Counted from the stretch's first letter, positions 25,755 to 35,409 are shown. The stretch is 64,000 nucleotides of DNA from JALYGY01 sp963800975 (GCA_963800975.1 CAWDDB010000013.1:434001-498000), one strand, 5' to 3'. Numbers and translations are program-made. The notes: generated by a model from the sequence alone, not told the origin.

Positions 25755-27020
25755 CTAGCCCCCCTGCTGGACCCTCGACCAGGTGTCGAGCCAGCGGGTC
25801 TCCTGCTCTGGCGTCAGCTGCGCGGTTATCTGGCCTATCTCGAAGTCGCCCTGCTCCACCACGGCCGAGGAGAGGCTCTCGGGTACCAGACCGTCCTTCA
25901 CGAAGGTCTTGGGATTCAGGTCCTTCTGCGGCGGTTGGTAGCCGAGCCAGCCCATGTTCGTGCGGGCCACCTCGGCGTCGAGGACGTAGTTGATGAACTC
26001 GTGGGCGAGCACGGGGTGCTCGGCGTTGGCGAGAACGGACATGCAGTCGTTGGCTATCATCCCGCCGACCTTGTCCTGCGTCGTCTTCGGCGGCCACGCG
26101 TAGCGCAACACCGAGACATCCTTCTCGTTCGGCGCGTACTGGATCGCCAGGAGCAGGTCCCCGGACCAGGCCTCGACAAGACCGAGGTTGCCCTCGGGCA
26201 GCCTGGAGTAGGCCCCGTCGATGGTGTACCGGATGTCGACGAGGTCGGGCAGCTCCAGCAAGTTATCCCTGGCCTTCGCAAGATCGGAGGGGTTCGCCTC
26301 GTTCACCCCGGTGAGGCCGCTCCTGTACATCCCGACGCTGAGCGCGTCCCTGTACTCGTCATAGAGGCCGGTTATGCCCTTGTACTCGGGGTCCCAGAAG
26401 ATCTCCCAGGGGTTGTCCATGCCCGCTATGTCGGCATCGACCATGTCCGTCCGCCAGCCGATGCCCGTCGAGTAGGTCACGTAAGGGGTCGTGTAGCGCG
26501 ACTTGCTGTCGTAGAAGGGGTCGGCGAGCGTCGGCCAGACGTTCTTCTCCAGGTTGGGGAGGTACTCGTGGTTGAGCGGCTGCAGCAGCTTCCCCGCTAC
26601 GTACTTGGGCAGGTCGTCTTGGGTCGGGAAGTATACGTCGAAGCTGATCTTGCCCGTCCTCAGCTTCTGCGCCGCCTCCTGGGAGTTGTAGAAGGTGGTC
26701 ACCTCGACGTCGGCCCCGAACTGCTCGGTGAAGCCTTTCAGGATAGCGGGGTTTATGTAGTCGGCCCAGTTGTAGACGCGCAGCGGCCCTTCCTCCGGCT
26801 CCTGACCGGACTCGATCTGCGGGATGTCGTCGTACAGCGGCTGCTCGACAGGGTTCTCCCTGGTCCCGATGACGAGGCGCGAGGCCGACGACGAGCCCGA
26901 CCCGGAACCGCAGCCCACGAGAAAGCCGCCAGCCACCGCTGTCCCCGCCATCAGCTTGAGCATCTCGCGGCGCGAGATGCTGCGACGCCAGGGGGACCTC
27001 TCTCGCGGGTGGAAAACCAT
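25755..27020 (-). CDS. potD: Spermidine/putrescine-binding lipoprotein (PotD type)
   Basis: The 421-residue binding protein has a twin-arginine-like start (SISRREMLKLMAG) followed by the lipobox FLVGCG, so it is probably exported by Tat and lipid-anchored. RVYNWADYINPAILKGFTEQ is the PotD opening, and ANDCMSVLANAEHPVLAHEFINY a late conserved block. The start ATG follows AGGAGGTGCGGTAGAG. It captures polyamine or a similar amine and delivers it to PotBC. The tetR gene ends 53 nt upstream on the same strand. Confidence 0.92.
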   Translation of the reverse strand: MVFHPRERSPWRRSISRREMLKLMAGTAVAGGFLVGCGSGSGSSSASRLVIGTRENPVEQPLYDDIPQIESGQEPEEGPLRVYNWADYINPAILKGFTEQFGADVEVTTFYNSQEAAQKLRTGKISFDVYFPTQDDLPKYVAGKLLQPLNHEYLPNLEKNVWPTLADPFYDSKSRYTTPYVTYSTGIGWRTDMVDADIAGMDNPWEIFWDPEYKGITGLYDEYRDALSVGMYRSGLTGVNEANPSDLAKARDNLLELPDLVDIRYTIDGAYSRLPEGNLGLVEAWSGDLLLAIQYAPNEKDVSVLRYAWPPKTTQDKVGGMIANDCMSVLANAEHPVLAHEFINYVLDAEVARTNMGWLGYQPPQKDLNPKTFVKDGLVPESLSSAVVEQGDFEIGQITAQLTPEQETRWLDTWSRVQQGG

Positions 27021-27073
27021 CTCTACCGCACCTCCTCGTGGGTCCGTCCCGTCTGTCCCATCAACCCGGCTTC

Positions 27074-27745
27074 CTAACCTTCCGCGGCGAGCTCTTTCTT
27101 GCTTCGCCCTTCCGCTTTGCTACCCTGCCCCGGCGCGCGGGGATCGAAGCCAAGCTCCAGGGCCGCAGCGTTCAGGCACATCCCGTTGACCAGCTCGCTG
27201 TCCACCGCGGAGTCGTGCAGCAGCATCTGGAGGGCGAGGCCGTCCATGAGCGCGGACAGGTAGGTCGCGAAGCGCTCCGGGTCGGCGGGTCCGAACTCGC
27301 CCGACCTCTGGCCCTCCCTCACGACCTCGGAGATCGTGTTGCGCCAGCGCCTGTCCAGCGCCTCGCGCTTGCGGGCGGCCTCCTCGTTGCGCAACGACCG
27401 CGACCACAGCTCGACCCACAGCGTCCAGTACTCCTCGGCCCCGCGCATGCCCACGGGCGGACAGGCCAGCTCGATCAGACGCACCAGCCGCTCAGACGCG
27501 CCCTCGATCCCGGTCAGCTCCCGGAAAGCCTCGATGTAGAAGAGGTCCTCCGCGTAGGCGAGCGCCTCCGTCAACAGCTTCTCTTTGGTCCCGAAGTAGT
27601 AGACGACCAGCGCGGGGCTCAGGCCGGCCCGCTCCGCCACGTCAGCGATGCGCGTCTCGCAGATGCCCCGCTCCCCGATCACCTCGGCGGCGGCCTCCAG
27701 CATCTGCGTGCGACGCTTCTGCGTTAGCCTGGGCCTCGACCCCAT
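27074..27745 (-). CDS. TetR-family regulator of the amine cluster
   Basis: A 223-residue TetR protein. The N-terminal HTH reads MLEAAAEVIGERGICETRIA then DVAERAGLSPALVVYYFGTK; the rest is a helical ligand domain with a long C-terminal tail. The start is ATG 27745, behind GCGAGGA at good spacing; the frame could extend to 27820 but without a ribosome site. It is the first gene of a tetR-potDBC run and is divergent from the flavoprotein gene, so it probably controls both. Confidence 0.9.
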   Translation of the reverse strand: MGSRPRLTQKRRTQMLEAAAEVIGERGICETRIADVAERAGLSPALVVYYFGTKEKLLTEALAYAEDLFYIEAFRELTGIEGASERLVRLIELACPPVGMRGAEEYWTLWVELWSRSLRNEEAARKREALDRRWRNTISEVVREGQRSGEFGPADPERFATYLSALMDGLALQMLLHDSAVDSELVNGMCLNAAALELGFDPRAPGQGSKAEGRSKKELAAEG

Positions 27746-27803
27746 GCTATTCCTCGCCCCTAAGACTTGTGAATGGCAATTTAATGCACCAAGATAGCAT
27801 AAC

Positions 27804-27821
27804 CGTGGGCTAGGGTCCACG
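27804..27821. promoter_or_regulatory. Candidate TetR operator in the divergent gap
   Basis: CGTGG (27804-27808) and CCACG (27817-27821) form an 18-bp interrupted dyad (one inner C-G pair also matches), about 60 bp before the tetR start and 107 bp before the flavoprotein start. A second short dyad, CGAG-TATT-CTCG, lies about 6 bp further along. A weak promoter pair for the flavoprotein gene, TTGCCG-17-TACATT, is at 27853-27881. Confidence 0.35.
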
Positions 27822-27927
27822 AAAACCGAGTATTCTCGTACTACTGACCCTCTTGCCGCCGTAAACGCCGGGTGTTACATTGAACAGCAGTTTAGTATTG
27901 GTACCGAGGCTCCGAAAGGAGAGGGCA

Positions 27928-29562
27928 ATGGACGGCGGCTTTGACGCCATAGTCATCGGCGGGGGGCACAACGGGCTTGCCGCGGGGGCTTACCTGGCCC
28001 GCGACGGTCTACGCACGGTGGTGCTCGAGGCCCGCGACGGGGTTGGGGGGGCGGCGAGAACGGACGCGCCGTGGCCCGAGGCGCCCGATTTCAGGGTCAC
28101 GACGTACTCCTACGTCGTTAGCCTCATGCCCAAGCGCATCATCGACGAGCTGCGTCTGGAGCGACACGGCTACAAGGTCTACCCGATGGGACCGTCTTAC
28201 TACGCGTTCCCGGACGGGCGTTCGCTGGTAATGACCGGCGAGGACGAGCGCCGCGACTACGAGGCGATGGCGAAGTTCTCGCGCAAGGACGCGGAGGCGT
28301 TCCCGGAGTGGCGCCGGTGGCTCGGCGAGATGGCGGCGGTCCTGGAGCCGTTGCTGCTGACGACGCCCCCGAAGATAGGGTCGAGGCACCCGCTGGACCT
28401 CTTCGACCAGCTAAAGCTGGCGTGGCGGATGCGCGGCCTCGACGTGCCGCGGGTAGGCGAGCTCACGCGGCTCATGACCATGAGCGCCTGGGACCTCCTG
28501 GACGACTGGTTCGAGTCGCCCCAGATCAAGGGCGCCATGGCGGTCGACGGCATCATAGGCACGTGGTCCGGGCCTGCGTCTCCGGGGACGGCCTACGTGT
28601 TGATGCACCATGAGATCGGGGACGCCGGCCTCGGGCTGAGCTCGTGGGGCTACCCGCGCGGGGGGATGGGCGCCGTCTCCGACGCGCTGCGGGACTCGGC
28701 CGAGGAGTTCGGGGCGGAGGTACGCACCAACTCGCCCGTGGCGCGAATCCTGCAGCGGGACGGGCGCGTGCAGGGGGTCGTTCTGGAGAACGGCGAGGAG
28801 CTGCGGGCCGACGTCGTGGTCACCACGACGCACCCCAGTATCGCCTTTCTCGAGCAGCTCGGCCGCGACGAGCTGCCGGACGACTTCGTCGGCAGCATCG
28901 AGCGCTGGAACTCACGCAGCGGGGTCGTCAAGATCAACCTGGCGCTCGCGGAGCTGCCTGACTTCACCGCGAACCCCGGTCCTGGCGAGCACCTCGGGGG
29001 GGCCATAGAGCTCGCCCACTCCATCGACTACATCGAGGAGGCGTTCCAGGACGCGCGGCGTGGGGTGCCGGCGCGCCGGCCGTTCTCGGACGGTGTCATA
29101 CCGACCGTGTTCGACCGCACGCTGTGTCCCGAGGGGCACCACATCATGTCGATGTTCACCCAGTGGGTGCCGCACGAGTGGTCCAAGGAGCCCCACAGGG
29201 AGGAGCTCGAGGCGTACGCCGACCGCGTGATCGACGGCTACACCGAGCTGGCGCCGAACCTGAAGGACGCGATCCTGCACCGCCAGGTGCTCGGTCCGTA
29301 CGACATGGAGCAGGACATCGGCCTGATGGGGGGCAACATCTTCCACGGCGAGCTCACGGCCGAGCAGCTCTTCCACATGCGCCCGGCCCCTGGGTACGCG
29401 GACTACCGCACCCCGATACACGGTCTCTACCAGGCGTCATCGGCGACCCACGCCGGCGGCGGGGTCTGCGCGATCCCGGCGCACAACTGCGTGCGCGAGA
29501 TCCGTCGCGACCGCCGCAGGCAGGACCTGAAGAACCGCCTGACGCTGCGCAACCGCGGCTAG
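27928..29562 (+). CDS. FAD-dependent oxidoreductase, PYROXD2/phytoene desaturase-like
   Basis: A 544-residue flavoprotein with an N-terminal dinucleotide fold (AIVIGGGHNGLAAGAYLARD, then E in VVLEARDGVGG) and the C-terminal FAD closing block (GLYQASSATHAGGGVCAIPAHN). Overall it fits the PYROXD2-like branch of the carotenoid desaturase superfamily; the substrate is unknown. ATG 27928 follows GAAAGGAGAG; the TTG at 27880 overlaps the putative promoter and is rejected. The next gene begins 14 nt later. In this cluster it may oxidise an amine-derived intermediate. Confidence 0.85.
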   Translation: MDGGFDAIVIGGGHNGLAAGAYLARDGLRTVVLEARDGVGGAARTDAPWPEAPDFRVTTYSYVVSLMPKRIIDELRLERHGYKVYPMGPSYYAFPDGRSLVMTGEDERRDYEAMAKFSRKDAEAFPEWRRWLGEMAAVLEPLLLTTPPKIGSRHPLDLFDQLKLAWRMRGLDVPRVGELTRLMTMSAWDLLDDWFESPQIKGAMAVDGIIGTWSGPASPGTAYVLMHHEIGDAGLGLSSWGYPRGGMGAVSDALRDSAEEFGAEVRTNSPVARILQRDGRVQGVVLENGEELRADVVVTTTHPSIAFLEQLGRDELPDDFVGSIERWNSRSGVVKINLALAELPDFTANPGPGEHLGGAIELAHSIDYIEEAFQDARRGVPARRPFSDGVIPTVFDRTLCPEGHHIMSMFTQWVPHEWSKEPHREELEAYADRVIDGYTELAPNLKDAILHRQVLGPYDMEQDIGLMGGNIFHGELTAEQLFHMRPAPGYADYRTPIHGLYQASSATHAGGGVCAIPAHNCVREIRRDRRRQDLKNRLTLRNRG

Positions 29563-29576
29563 GAAGGAACCCCAGC

Positions 29577-31661
29577 GTGGCGGCGAACGGAACCCTGCGC
29601 GCGATGCTGGAAGCTCGCTCCGTCGCCGTGGTCGGGGCGAGCCCGAAGCCGGCGACGCCTGGCAACCGGATGGTCCAGCAACTGCTGGTGGGCGGTTTCT
29701 CGGGCGCGCTCGCGGCCGTGAACCCCAAGTACGACGCCGTCGAGGGCGTCGAGTGCTACCCGGCGCTCGACGACGTGCCGTTCACCCCAGACCTGGTCCT
29801 GCTCGGGGTTGGCAACCGGCTGGTCGAAGAGCAGATGGCCGCGGCGGCCGAGCTGGGCGTGCGGGGAGCCGTCGTCTTCGCGAGCGGGCTAGAAGATGAG
29901 CCGGGTGAGGTTCCGCTCAAGGAACGGCTGGGCCGGATCGCGCGCGACGCGGGCATGGTGGTCTGCGGCGGCAACTGCATGGGCTTCGTCGACGTCGAGC
30001 GCGGGCTGCGCGCCCTCGCCTTCGACGAGCGGGCGGACCTCCAGCCCGGGGGGGTGGCCTGGATCTCGCACTCCGGATCCGCCTTCACCGCTCTGCTGCA
30101 CGCGGAGAGGGGGGTGCACTTCAACCTCGCGGTCTCGGCTGGCCAGGAGCTCACGACCACGATGGCCGACTACGTACACTACGCGCTGGAGCGCGACTCC
30201 ACGCGGGCCATCGCGCTGTTCCTCGAGACCGTGCGCGACCCGGAGAACTTCAGATCTGCCCTCGAGGCTGCCGCGCAGCGCGACGTGCCGGTGGTCGCGC
30301 TCAAGGTGGGCCGCACGGAGAAGTCTGGCAGGCTCGTCGCCGCCCACTCGGGCGCGCTCGCCGGCGACGACGCGGCTTACGAGGCACTCTTCGACGCATA
30401 CGGGGTGGCGCGCGTCGGCACGCTGAACGAGATGGCGGACCTGCTGGAGCTGCTTGGAACGGGGAGGCGGGCGGCCCCGGGCGGTCTGGCCGCGATCCTC
30501 GATTCCGGCGGCGAGCGGGCGCACCTGGTCGACGCCGCTGCCGATCTCGGGGTTCCCCTCGCCAGACCGTCGGAGGAGACCCTCGGGCGCGTCGCCGCGC
30601 GGCTCGAGCCAGGCCTGCCGGCCGTCAACCCCCTCGACGCCTGGGGGACAGGCAACGGCGCGTACCACATCTTCCTGGACTGCTCCCGCTACCTCGCCAA
30701 AGACGTCGACACCGGCGCGTTCGCCTACGTGGTGGATTTGCACAGCGAGGAGGCCCACCGGAACCACGCCTGGGCGGCCGAGAAGGCCTGGGAGTCGACC
30801 GACAAGGCGTTCGCCGTCATCTGTGGTGTGGCGAGCGCGATCCAGCCTAGCGCATCGGCCCGCTTGAGATCGGCCGGGGTGCCTGTCCTCGAGGACATGG
30901 CCTCCGGCCTGCGCGCCTTCGGGCACCTCTTCGAGTGGCGCGACGCGCGCGCCCTGCCCCCGCTCGATCCCCCGGAACCGCTGCCTGAGCACGTCAGGCG
31001 GCGGTGGCGCGAAGCCCTGGAAGAGAGGCAGCGACTTCCGGAGGCCGACGCGCTGCGGCTGCTATCGGACTACGGCATCCCTACGGCCAGGACCTTCGCC
31101 GCGGCCGACCTCGAAGGGGTGCTTGGCGCGGCCGGGCGTCTCGGCTATCCCGTCGCGCTCAAGACCGCGAGCGCCTCGCACAAGACCGACGTGGGAGGGG
31201 TGGTGCTCGGGCTGGAAGGCGATGAGGCGCTGACCGCCGCCTACGCGGAGATGGAAGCGCGTCTCGGCTCGAACGTTACGGTGCAGGAGATGTCCGAGCC
31301 TGGCGTGGAGATGGCGCTCGGGGTCGTGGGCGATCCTCAGTTCGGCCCGCTCGTCATGGTCTCGGCGGGAGGGGTCCTGATCGAGACGCTCCGGGACCGG
31401 CTCCTCGCCTTGCCGCCCCTGGACGAGGCAAGGGCGCGGCGTCTGATCGACCGCCTCAAGAGCCGCCCGTTGCTCGACGGCGTTCGCGGTATGCCGGCCG
31501 CGGACGTGGCCGAGCTGGCCCGATGCATGGCCAGGCTGTCGGTGCTGGCCCAGGATCTGGGGGACCTGATCTCAGCCCTCGACGTGAACCCGATCTTCGT
31601 GAGCCCACACGGATGCGTGGCGGTTGACGCATTGGTCGAAGCTGTTGCCAGGGACCGCTAG
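29577..31661 (+). CDS. Acyl-CoA synthetase (ADP-forming), fused alpha and beta subunits
   Basis: The 694-residue protein joins a CoA-binding domain (RSVAVVGASPKPATPGNRMV), a succinyl-CoA-synthetase-like middle with the GNCMGF loop, WISHSGSAFTALL and the phospho-His region (LVAAHSGALAGDDAAY), and a C-terminal ATP-grasp domain (YPVALKTASASHKTDVGGVV). It makes acyl-CoA from acid, CoA and ATP, or the reverse to gain ATP. GTG 29577 follows AGGAAGGA by 8 nt. It is co-directional with the flavoprotein and would activate the carboxylic acid left by amine oxidation. Confidence 0.9.
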   Translation: MAANGTLRAMLEARSVAVVGASPKPATPGNRMVQQLLVGGFSGALAAVNPKYDAVEGVECYPALDDVPFTPDLVLLGVGNRLVEEQMAAAAELGVRGAVVFASGLEDEPGEVPLKERLGRIARDAGMVVCGGNCMGFVDVERGLRALAFDERADLQPGGVAWISHSGSAFTALLHAERGVHFNLAVSAGQELTTTMADYVHYALERDSTRAIALFLETVRDPENFRSALEAAAQRDVPVVALKVGRTEKSGRLVAAHSGALAGDDAAYEALFDAYGVARVGTLNEMADLLELLGTGRRAAPGGLAAILDSGGERAHLVDAAADLGVPLARPSEETLGRVAARLEPGLPAVNPLDAWGTGNGAYHIFLDCSRYLAKDVDTGAFAYVVDLHSEEAHRNHAWAAEKAWESTDKAFAVICGVASAIQPSASARLRSAGVPVLEDMASGLRAFGHLFEWRDARALPPLDPPEPLPEHVRRRWREALEERQRLPEADALRLLSDYGIPTARTFAAADLEGVLGAAGRLGYPVALKTASASHKTDVGGVVLGLEGDEALTAAYAEMEARLGSNVTVQEMSEPGVEMALGVVGDPQFGPLVMVSAGGVLIETLRDRLLALPPLDEARARRLIDRLKSRPLLDGVRGMPAADVAELARCMARLSVLAQDLGDLISALDVNPIFVSPHGCVAVDALVEAVARDR

Positions 31662-31723
31662 CTGGCGATCCCCAGGAACTTTATCGCGTCCGTCGCCTTG
31701 CCTGGTTCTCCCCAGCTCCGCTA

Positions 31724-33820
31724 CTACCTGGCCACGGTGAATCGGAAGTTCTTCCTCTCCACCAGGGGGTTCCCGGCGAGATCCCTCGCACCGGTCGTCA
31801 CCGTCGCCACGTAGCTCCCTCCGGGCTCCAGGTCCGCGTTGGGGTTCAGGCTCGCGCGCTTCAGGGCAGCGTCGTAGCTCACTGACGATGGCACGAACGT
31901 CTGGGTGCCACCCTCCCTCAGGAAGAGCTTGAAGGTGTTGGCGTTGATCGTGGACGCCCTCATGGGCTCGGAGAAGAAGGCGAAGGCGTTGGCCCTGGCA
32001 GGCACACCCCTCGCCGCGTCCTCCGGCCTCGTTGAGACGACCCTCGGTCCCCTCTCGTCCACCACCTCCACCGCCTCGGAGAACTCGGAGGTGTCGCCTG
32101 TGGCGACGTTGGTGGCGGTGGCCGCGATCGACTCTCCCGCGGCGACGGAGATGTCGGTGGAGAAAGTGAAAGCCGCGTTGCCCCCCGCGTTGGCCGTGAC
32201 GTTGGTCTGGCCGAGGAAGGTCTTGCCTTCTCCGTAGCCGGAGGGGTCGGCTTCGGGGCTCGAGAAGAATCGGAGTGTGAACGATTCGTTCGGGTTTGAA
32301 TTTAGGGTGCCCTGGATGGAGGCGGAGCTGCCGTCGGGGGTTTCTGCCGAGGTGATGGTGGGGAAGTTCTGCAGGAGGTTGGGGCCGGGGTCGGGGTCCT
32401 GGGGGTCGTTGGGGGTGACGTCGTTGGGGTCCTCGTCTCCGCCGTCGAGGTCTATACCGAGCTCTCCGTTATCGAAGACGGAGTTTCGGAGGATAGAGTT
32501 GCCGGTCCCGGGGTCGCCGCTCGAGCCATCGGAAGGGCCATTGACGTCGACGCCGTCGCCCGCGTTGAAGGCTAAGGTGTTGGCGGCGGACGCCGAGTTG
32601 CCTCCCACCGCGGTGTTCGTCGCATCGTTTACGACTACTCCTTCGTCGCCGTTGCCCAGGTCTCCCTGGCCGGAGGCGTCGGTTCCTATGTAGTTGCCCC
32701 GGATCGCGGTGCCGTTCGCCCCGCCATTAAGCACGACACCGTCGTCGTCGTTACCGGAGATGATGTTGCGGGCGCCCGCGGAAGTGCCCCCTACCACGTT
32801 GGCGAGCGACTCGCCTACCAGTTCCACACCGTCGTCGGCGTTGCCGAGGTCCTGCGTTCCCGAGGCGTCGGTTCCTATGTAGTTGCCCCGGATATCGTTG
32901 CCGCCGACCTCGATACCGCCGAGCGCGACGCCGTCGTCGTTACCGGAGATGACGTTGCGGGCTGCGGCCGAGGTGCCGCCAACCACGTTGTCGGTAGAGG
33001 TCAGTATCTCCACGCCCTCGCTCTCGTTGCCGAGGTCTTGCGTTCCCGAGGCGTCGGTGCCCACATAGTTGCCCTGGATCTTGTTGCCGTTAGAACCAAT
33101 GATAACCTCGAAGCCGCGGAAGTTTCCTGAGACAACGTTGCGGGCTGCGGCCGAGGTGCCGCCGACCACGTTGTCGGAGGCGTCATCGACAAGCCTCACG
33201 CCGTTCACGTTGCCGAAGGCTTCCTCGCCGGTGGCGTCTGTTCCTATGAAGTTGCCCTCGACGCGGTTGCCACTCACACCAGGGCCACCGGTGCCGTTGA
33301 TCTCGACGCCCTCGTTCGACCAGCGGTTGATGACAAGGCCCCTCACCACGCAGTTCGAGGCGAGGATACGGAGCCCATTGGCCCCCCCTCCGGCGACCTC
33401 CCCGCTGAGCTCCACCTTGAGGGCCGCGTCGCTGCCGGTTGAGAGGGTGTTCGGCGAGGCACCCGCCTGGGTGTAGCCGTCTACGATCACCGGCTCCGTG
33501 ATGTCCGGCAAGTCAGGCTGGGGGGAGATCGTGCACACCCCACTCGCCGCGTCGCACCCCGGATCTGTGTCGGCGGGGATGTTGAAGTTGATATTGTCCT
33601 GATCTGAGGGGTTGGCGTTCGCATTGGCCCTTAGGATGGCGGTGCGCAGGCTGCCGGGACCGGAGTCGTTTGTGTTGACGACGTTGAAGGGGGCGGCGTG
33701 GGCGGTACCGGCCCGAAGGGTCAGGGCGAGGACCGCGGCGAGGATCAGCGATAAGGCAAGGAGTACAGTCCTCGCCCCCCACGGGGACACGGCAGAGGTC
33801 GTCGGGTTGCTCGTGGTCAT
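31724..33820 (-). CDS. Secreted parallel beta-helix surface protein with Ig-like tail
   Basis: A 698-residue exported protein with signal peptide (VLLALSLILAAVLALTLRAG, cleaved near AHA-APF), then a VVNTNDSGPGSLRTAI block typical of secreted right-handed beta-helix proteins. Several GNYIGTDASG...VVGGTSA turns of the helix follow, then a Ca-binding-like acidic stretch (GDEDPNDVTPNDPQDPDPG), and a final SbsA/Big_5-type Ig domain (TRPEDAARGVPARANAFAFF). No sortase motif or C-terminal helix is present. ATG 33820 has GAGAAGGGA upstream. It interrupts the catabolic island and may bind cell-wall sugars or surfaces. Confidence 0.85.
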   Translation of the reverse strand: MTTSNPTTSAVSPWGARTVLLALSLILAAVLALTLRAGTAHAAPFNVVNTNDSGPGSLRTAILRANANANPSDQDNINFNIPADTDPGCDAASGVCTISPQPDLPDITEPVIVDGYTQAGASPNTLSTGSDAALKVELSGEVAGGGANGLRILASNCVVRGLVINRWSNEGVEINGTGGPGVSGNRVEGNFIGTDATGEEAFGNVNGVRLVDDASDNVVGGTSAAARNVVSGNFRGFEVIIGSNGNKIQGNYVGTDASGTQDLGNESEGVEILTSTDNVVGGTSAAARNVISGNDDGVALGGIEVGGNDIRGNYIGTDASGTQDLGNADDGVELVGESLANVVGGTSAGARNIISGNDDDGVVLNGGANGTAIRGNYIGTDASGQGDLGNGDEGVVVNDATNTAVGGNSASAANTLAFNAGDGVDVNGPSDGSSGDPGTGNSILRNSVFDNGELGIDLDGGDEDPNDVTPNDPQDPDPGPNLLQNFPTITSAETPDGSSASIQGTLNSNPNESFTLRFFSSPEADPSGYGEGKTFLGQTNVTANAGGNAAFTFSTDISVAAGESIAATATNVATGDTSEFSEAVEVVDERGPRVVSTRPEDAARGVPARANAFAFFSEPMRASTINANTFKLFLREGGTQTFVPSSVSYDAALKRASLNPNADLEPGGSYVATVTTGARDLAGNPLVERKNFRFTVAR
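32681..33260 (-). repeat. About 186-bp tandem repeats coding beta-helix turns
   Basis: The plus-strand word GGTTCCTATGTAGTTGCC recurs with few changes at 32681, 32870, 33057 and 33240, i.e. every 183-189 bp. Each unit codes one GN(Y/F)(I/V)GTDASG...NVVGGTSA segment of the beta-helix. The near identity of neighbouring copies suggests recent duplication or conversion. Confidence 0.65.
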
Positions 33821-34104
33821 GCTCCAGTTCCCTTCTCGCTCGCGAGCCGCAACGCATCCCAGGATCTCACACATCGGTAGGGCGGCGCATCCCCCGAATG
33901 GACCAGATCCGGGTCGATCCACGCGCTATCTACTATCTCCCCAGTACCGTTGATCTAGCAACTCCCCGCACCAGCCAGATCCCGGGCAGAGCTTGAAGTC
34001 GCCCGGGATCTCGGCTGGACGATCGCGGCGTGCATCACCTCCGACTCTCGCGCGTGGGCACTAGAGGCTCCATCCTCGGTGGCGTGTCGGGCTTGGTGCG
34101 TTGG

Positions 34105-35277
34105 TTACTGGACCAGCTCGGAGGTGTGACCCGGCGTCTGCGTGACCCGGCCCTCCAGGTACCCCCGGGCGACCATCGCGACGAACTTGCCGACCGTCGA
34201 CTCCTCGGGCGAGAGGGGACCCTGGCGGTAGCCGCGCGAGGAGGCGCCCCGCTGCACGCCCTCGCACGCCCGCCAGTCCTGGCCGTTGGTGATGTGCCAG
34301 AAGTCGACGGCGTAGGAGGGATCGAAGCCCTCCGCCTCCACCGCCTCGCGGGAAAAGAGCCACTCGCACTCGACGTGGGTGCGGTCGGGGGTGATTGGGG
34401 TGAGGCGGTGGGTCAGCACGTAGTCGGGGTGCGGGCTTATGAGGAGGTTCGGGAAGAGCTGGTAGTAGCAGACCTCCCGCTCCTGGCCTTCCGCCAGGTG
34501 CGGCAGCCTCGGGGCGAAGCTCTCGCCGGTGAGCGACATGGTCTGGGCGAAGTCCTCCAGCTCCATAGAGCCGCCCACCCAGTTGCCCCACGCCTCGTAA
34601 TCCTCGCCGCTCTTGGGCGGGCTGACCTTGCAGAACTCCGGGTGGATGGAGGAGCAGTGGTAGCACTCGTGGTAGTTCTCGACCAGGACCTTCCAGTTGG
34701 CCGCAACCTCGTAGTCCTGGCGGGCTGCGGTCACCAGCTCCCCGGGGGCGTGGTTCCCGATCAGGTCCCCAAAGTTGCCCAGGTGCTCCTCGAACGACGG
34801 CGCGTCCCCGCTGGCGTTGACGAAGATCCAACCCTCCCACTCGGCTATGCGTACCGGCACCAGGGGATAATCTGCCTTGTCGAAGCCCGCGACGCCAGCG
34901 TAACCCGGCGTGCCCTTGAGGCTACCGTCGAGCGCGTAGGCCCAGGCGTGGTAAGGGCAGCGGATGTACTTGCCGCCAGCCGACTCGCCCACGTTCATGA
35001 GCTCGTGTCCGCGGTGGCGGCACACGTTGTAGAAAGAGCGCAGGCCCCCGTTGTCGTCCCGTACGAGCAGGGCGCTCTCGCGACCCAGCTTGACCGCACG
35101 CCGGTCTCCCGGCTCCCTCAGATCCTCCGAGCGGCCGACGCAGACCCAACTCTCGTCGAAGAAGTGCTCGAGCTCCCACCGGAGCACCGAGGCGTCCACG
35201 TACGCCTCCGCGGGCAAGCTCATCTGCCCTTCGGAGACCACAGACCTGGTCAGAAGTTCACGATTTATGGGCGTCAT
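34105..35277 (-). CDS. Rieske non-heme iron oxygenase, large subunit
   Basis: This 390-residue oxygenase has a Rieske [2Fe-2S] site, C86-x-H88 and C107-x2-H110 (CRHRGHE, CPYHAW), and a C-terminal catalytic domain with NYHECYHCSSIHPEF supplying His207 and His212 for mononuclear iron; a late Asp (ITNGQDW) would be the third ligand. The sequence resembles glycine-betaine or carnitine monooxygenase-type enzymes, which fits the neighbouring amine genes. No reductase partner is in the window. ATG 35277 follows AAAGGAGC; the frame is open upstream but lacks a better start. Confidence 0.88.
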   Translation of the reverse strand: MTPINRELLTRSVVSEGQMSLPAEAYVDASVLRWELEHFFDESWVCVGRSEDLREPGDRRAVKLGRESALLVRDDNGGLRSFYNVCRHRGHELMNVGESAGGKYIRCPYHAWAYALDGSLKGTPGYAGVAGFDKADYPLVPVRIAEWEGWIFVNASGDAPSFEEHLGNFGDLIGNHAPGELVTAARQDYEVAANWKVLVENYHECYHCSSIHPEFCKVSPPKSGEDYEAWGNWVGGSMELEDFAQTMSLTGESFAPRLPHLAEGQEREVCYYQLFPNLLISPHPDYVLTHRLTPITPDRTHVECEWLFSREAVEAEGFDPSYAVDFWHITNGQDWRACEGVQRGASSRGYRQGPLSPEESTVGKFVAMVARGYLEGRVTQTPGHTSELVQ

Positions 35278-35380
35278 GAGCACGCTCCTTTCGAGCCGAT
35301 CGATTACGCTTCTCCTGTTCGCCCCCCGCCGTGATCCAGAGACTCGCCACCTCAGTAGCTTGCCGCCGTTTCCCAGAGTA

Positions 35381-35409
35381 AGTATAATCGTTTTTAAACG
35401 ACGGTTCAA
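35381..35409 (-). promoter_or_regulatory. Rieske gene promoter with palindrome in its spacer
   Basis: On the minus strand TTGAAC (35409-35404) and TATACT (35386-35381) are separated by exactly 17 bp. The spacer carries the dyad TCGTTT-TT-AAACGA (35388-35401 on the plus strand), which a repressor could occupy. Transcription would start near 35374, leaving a leader of about 97 nt. Confidence 0.6.

Noticed and set aside
29124..29576. Upstream extension of the acyl-CoA synthetase frame
   Set aside because: It overlaps the flavoprotein gene in another frame; the family start (RSVAVVGASP) and the ribosome site fit GTG 29577.
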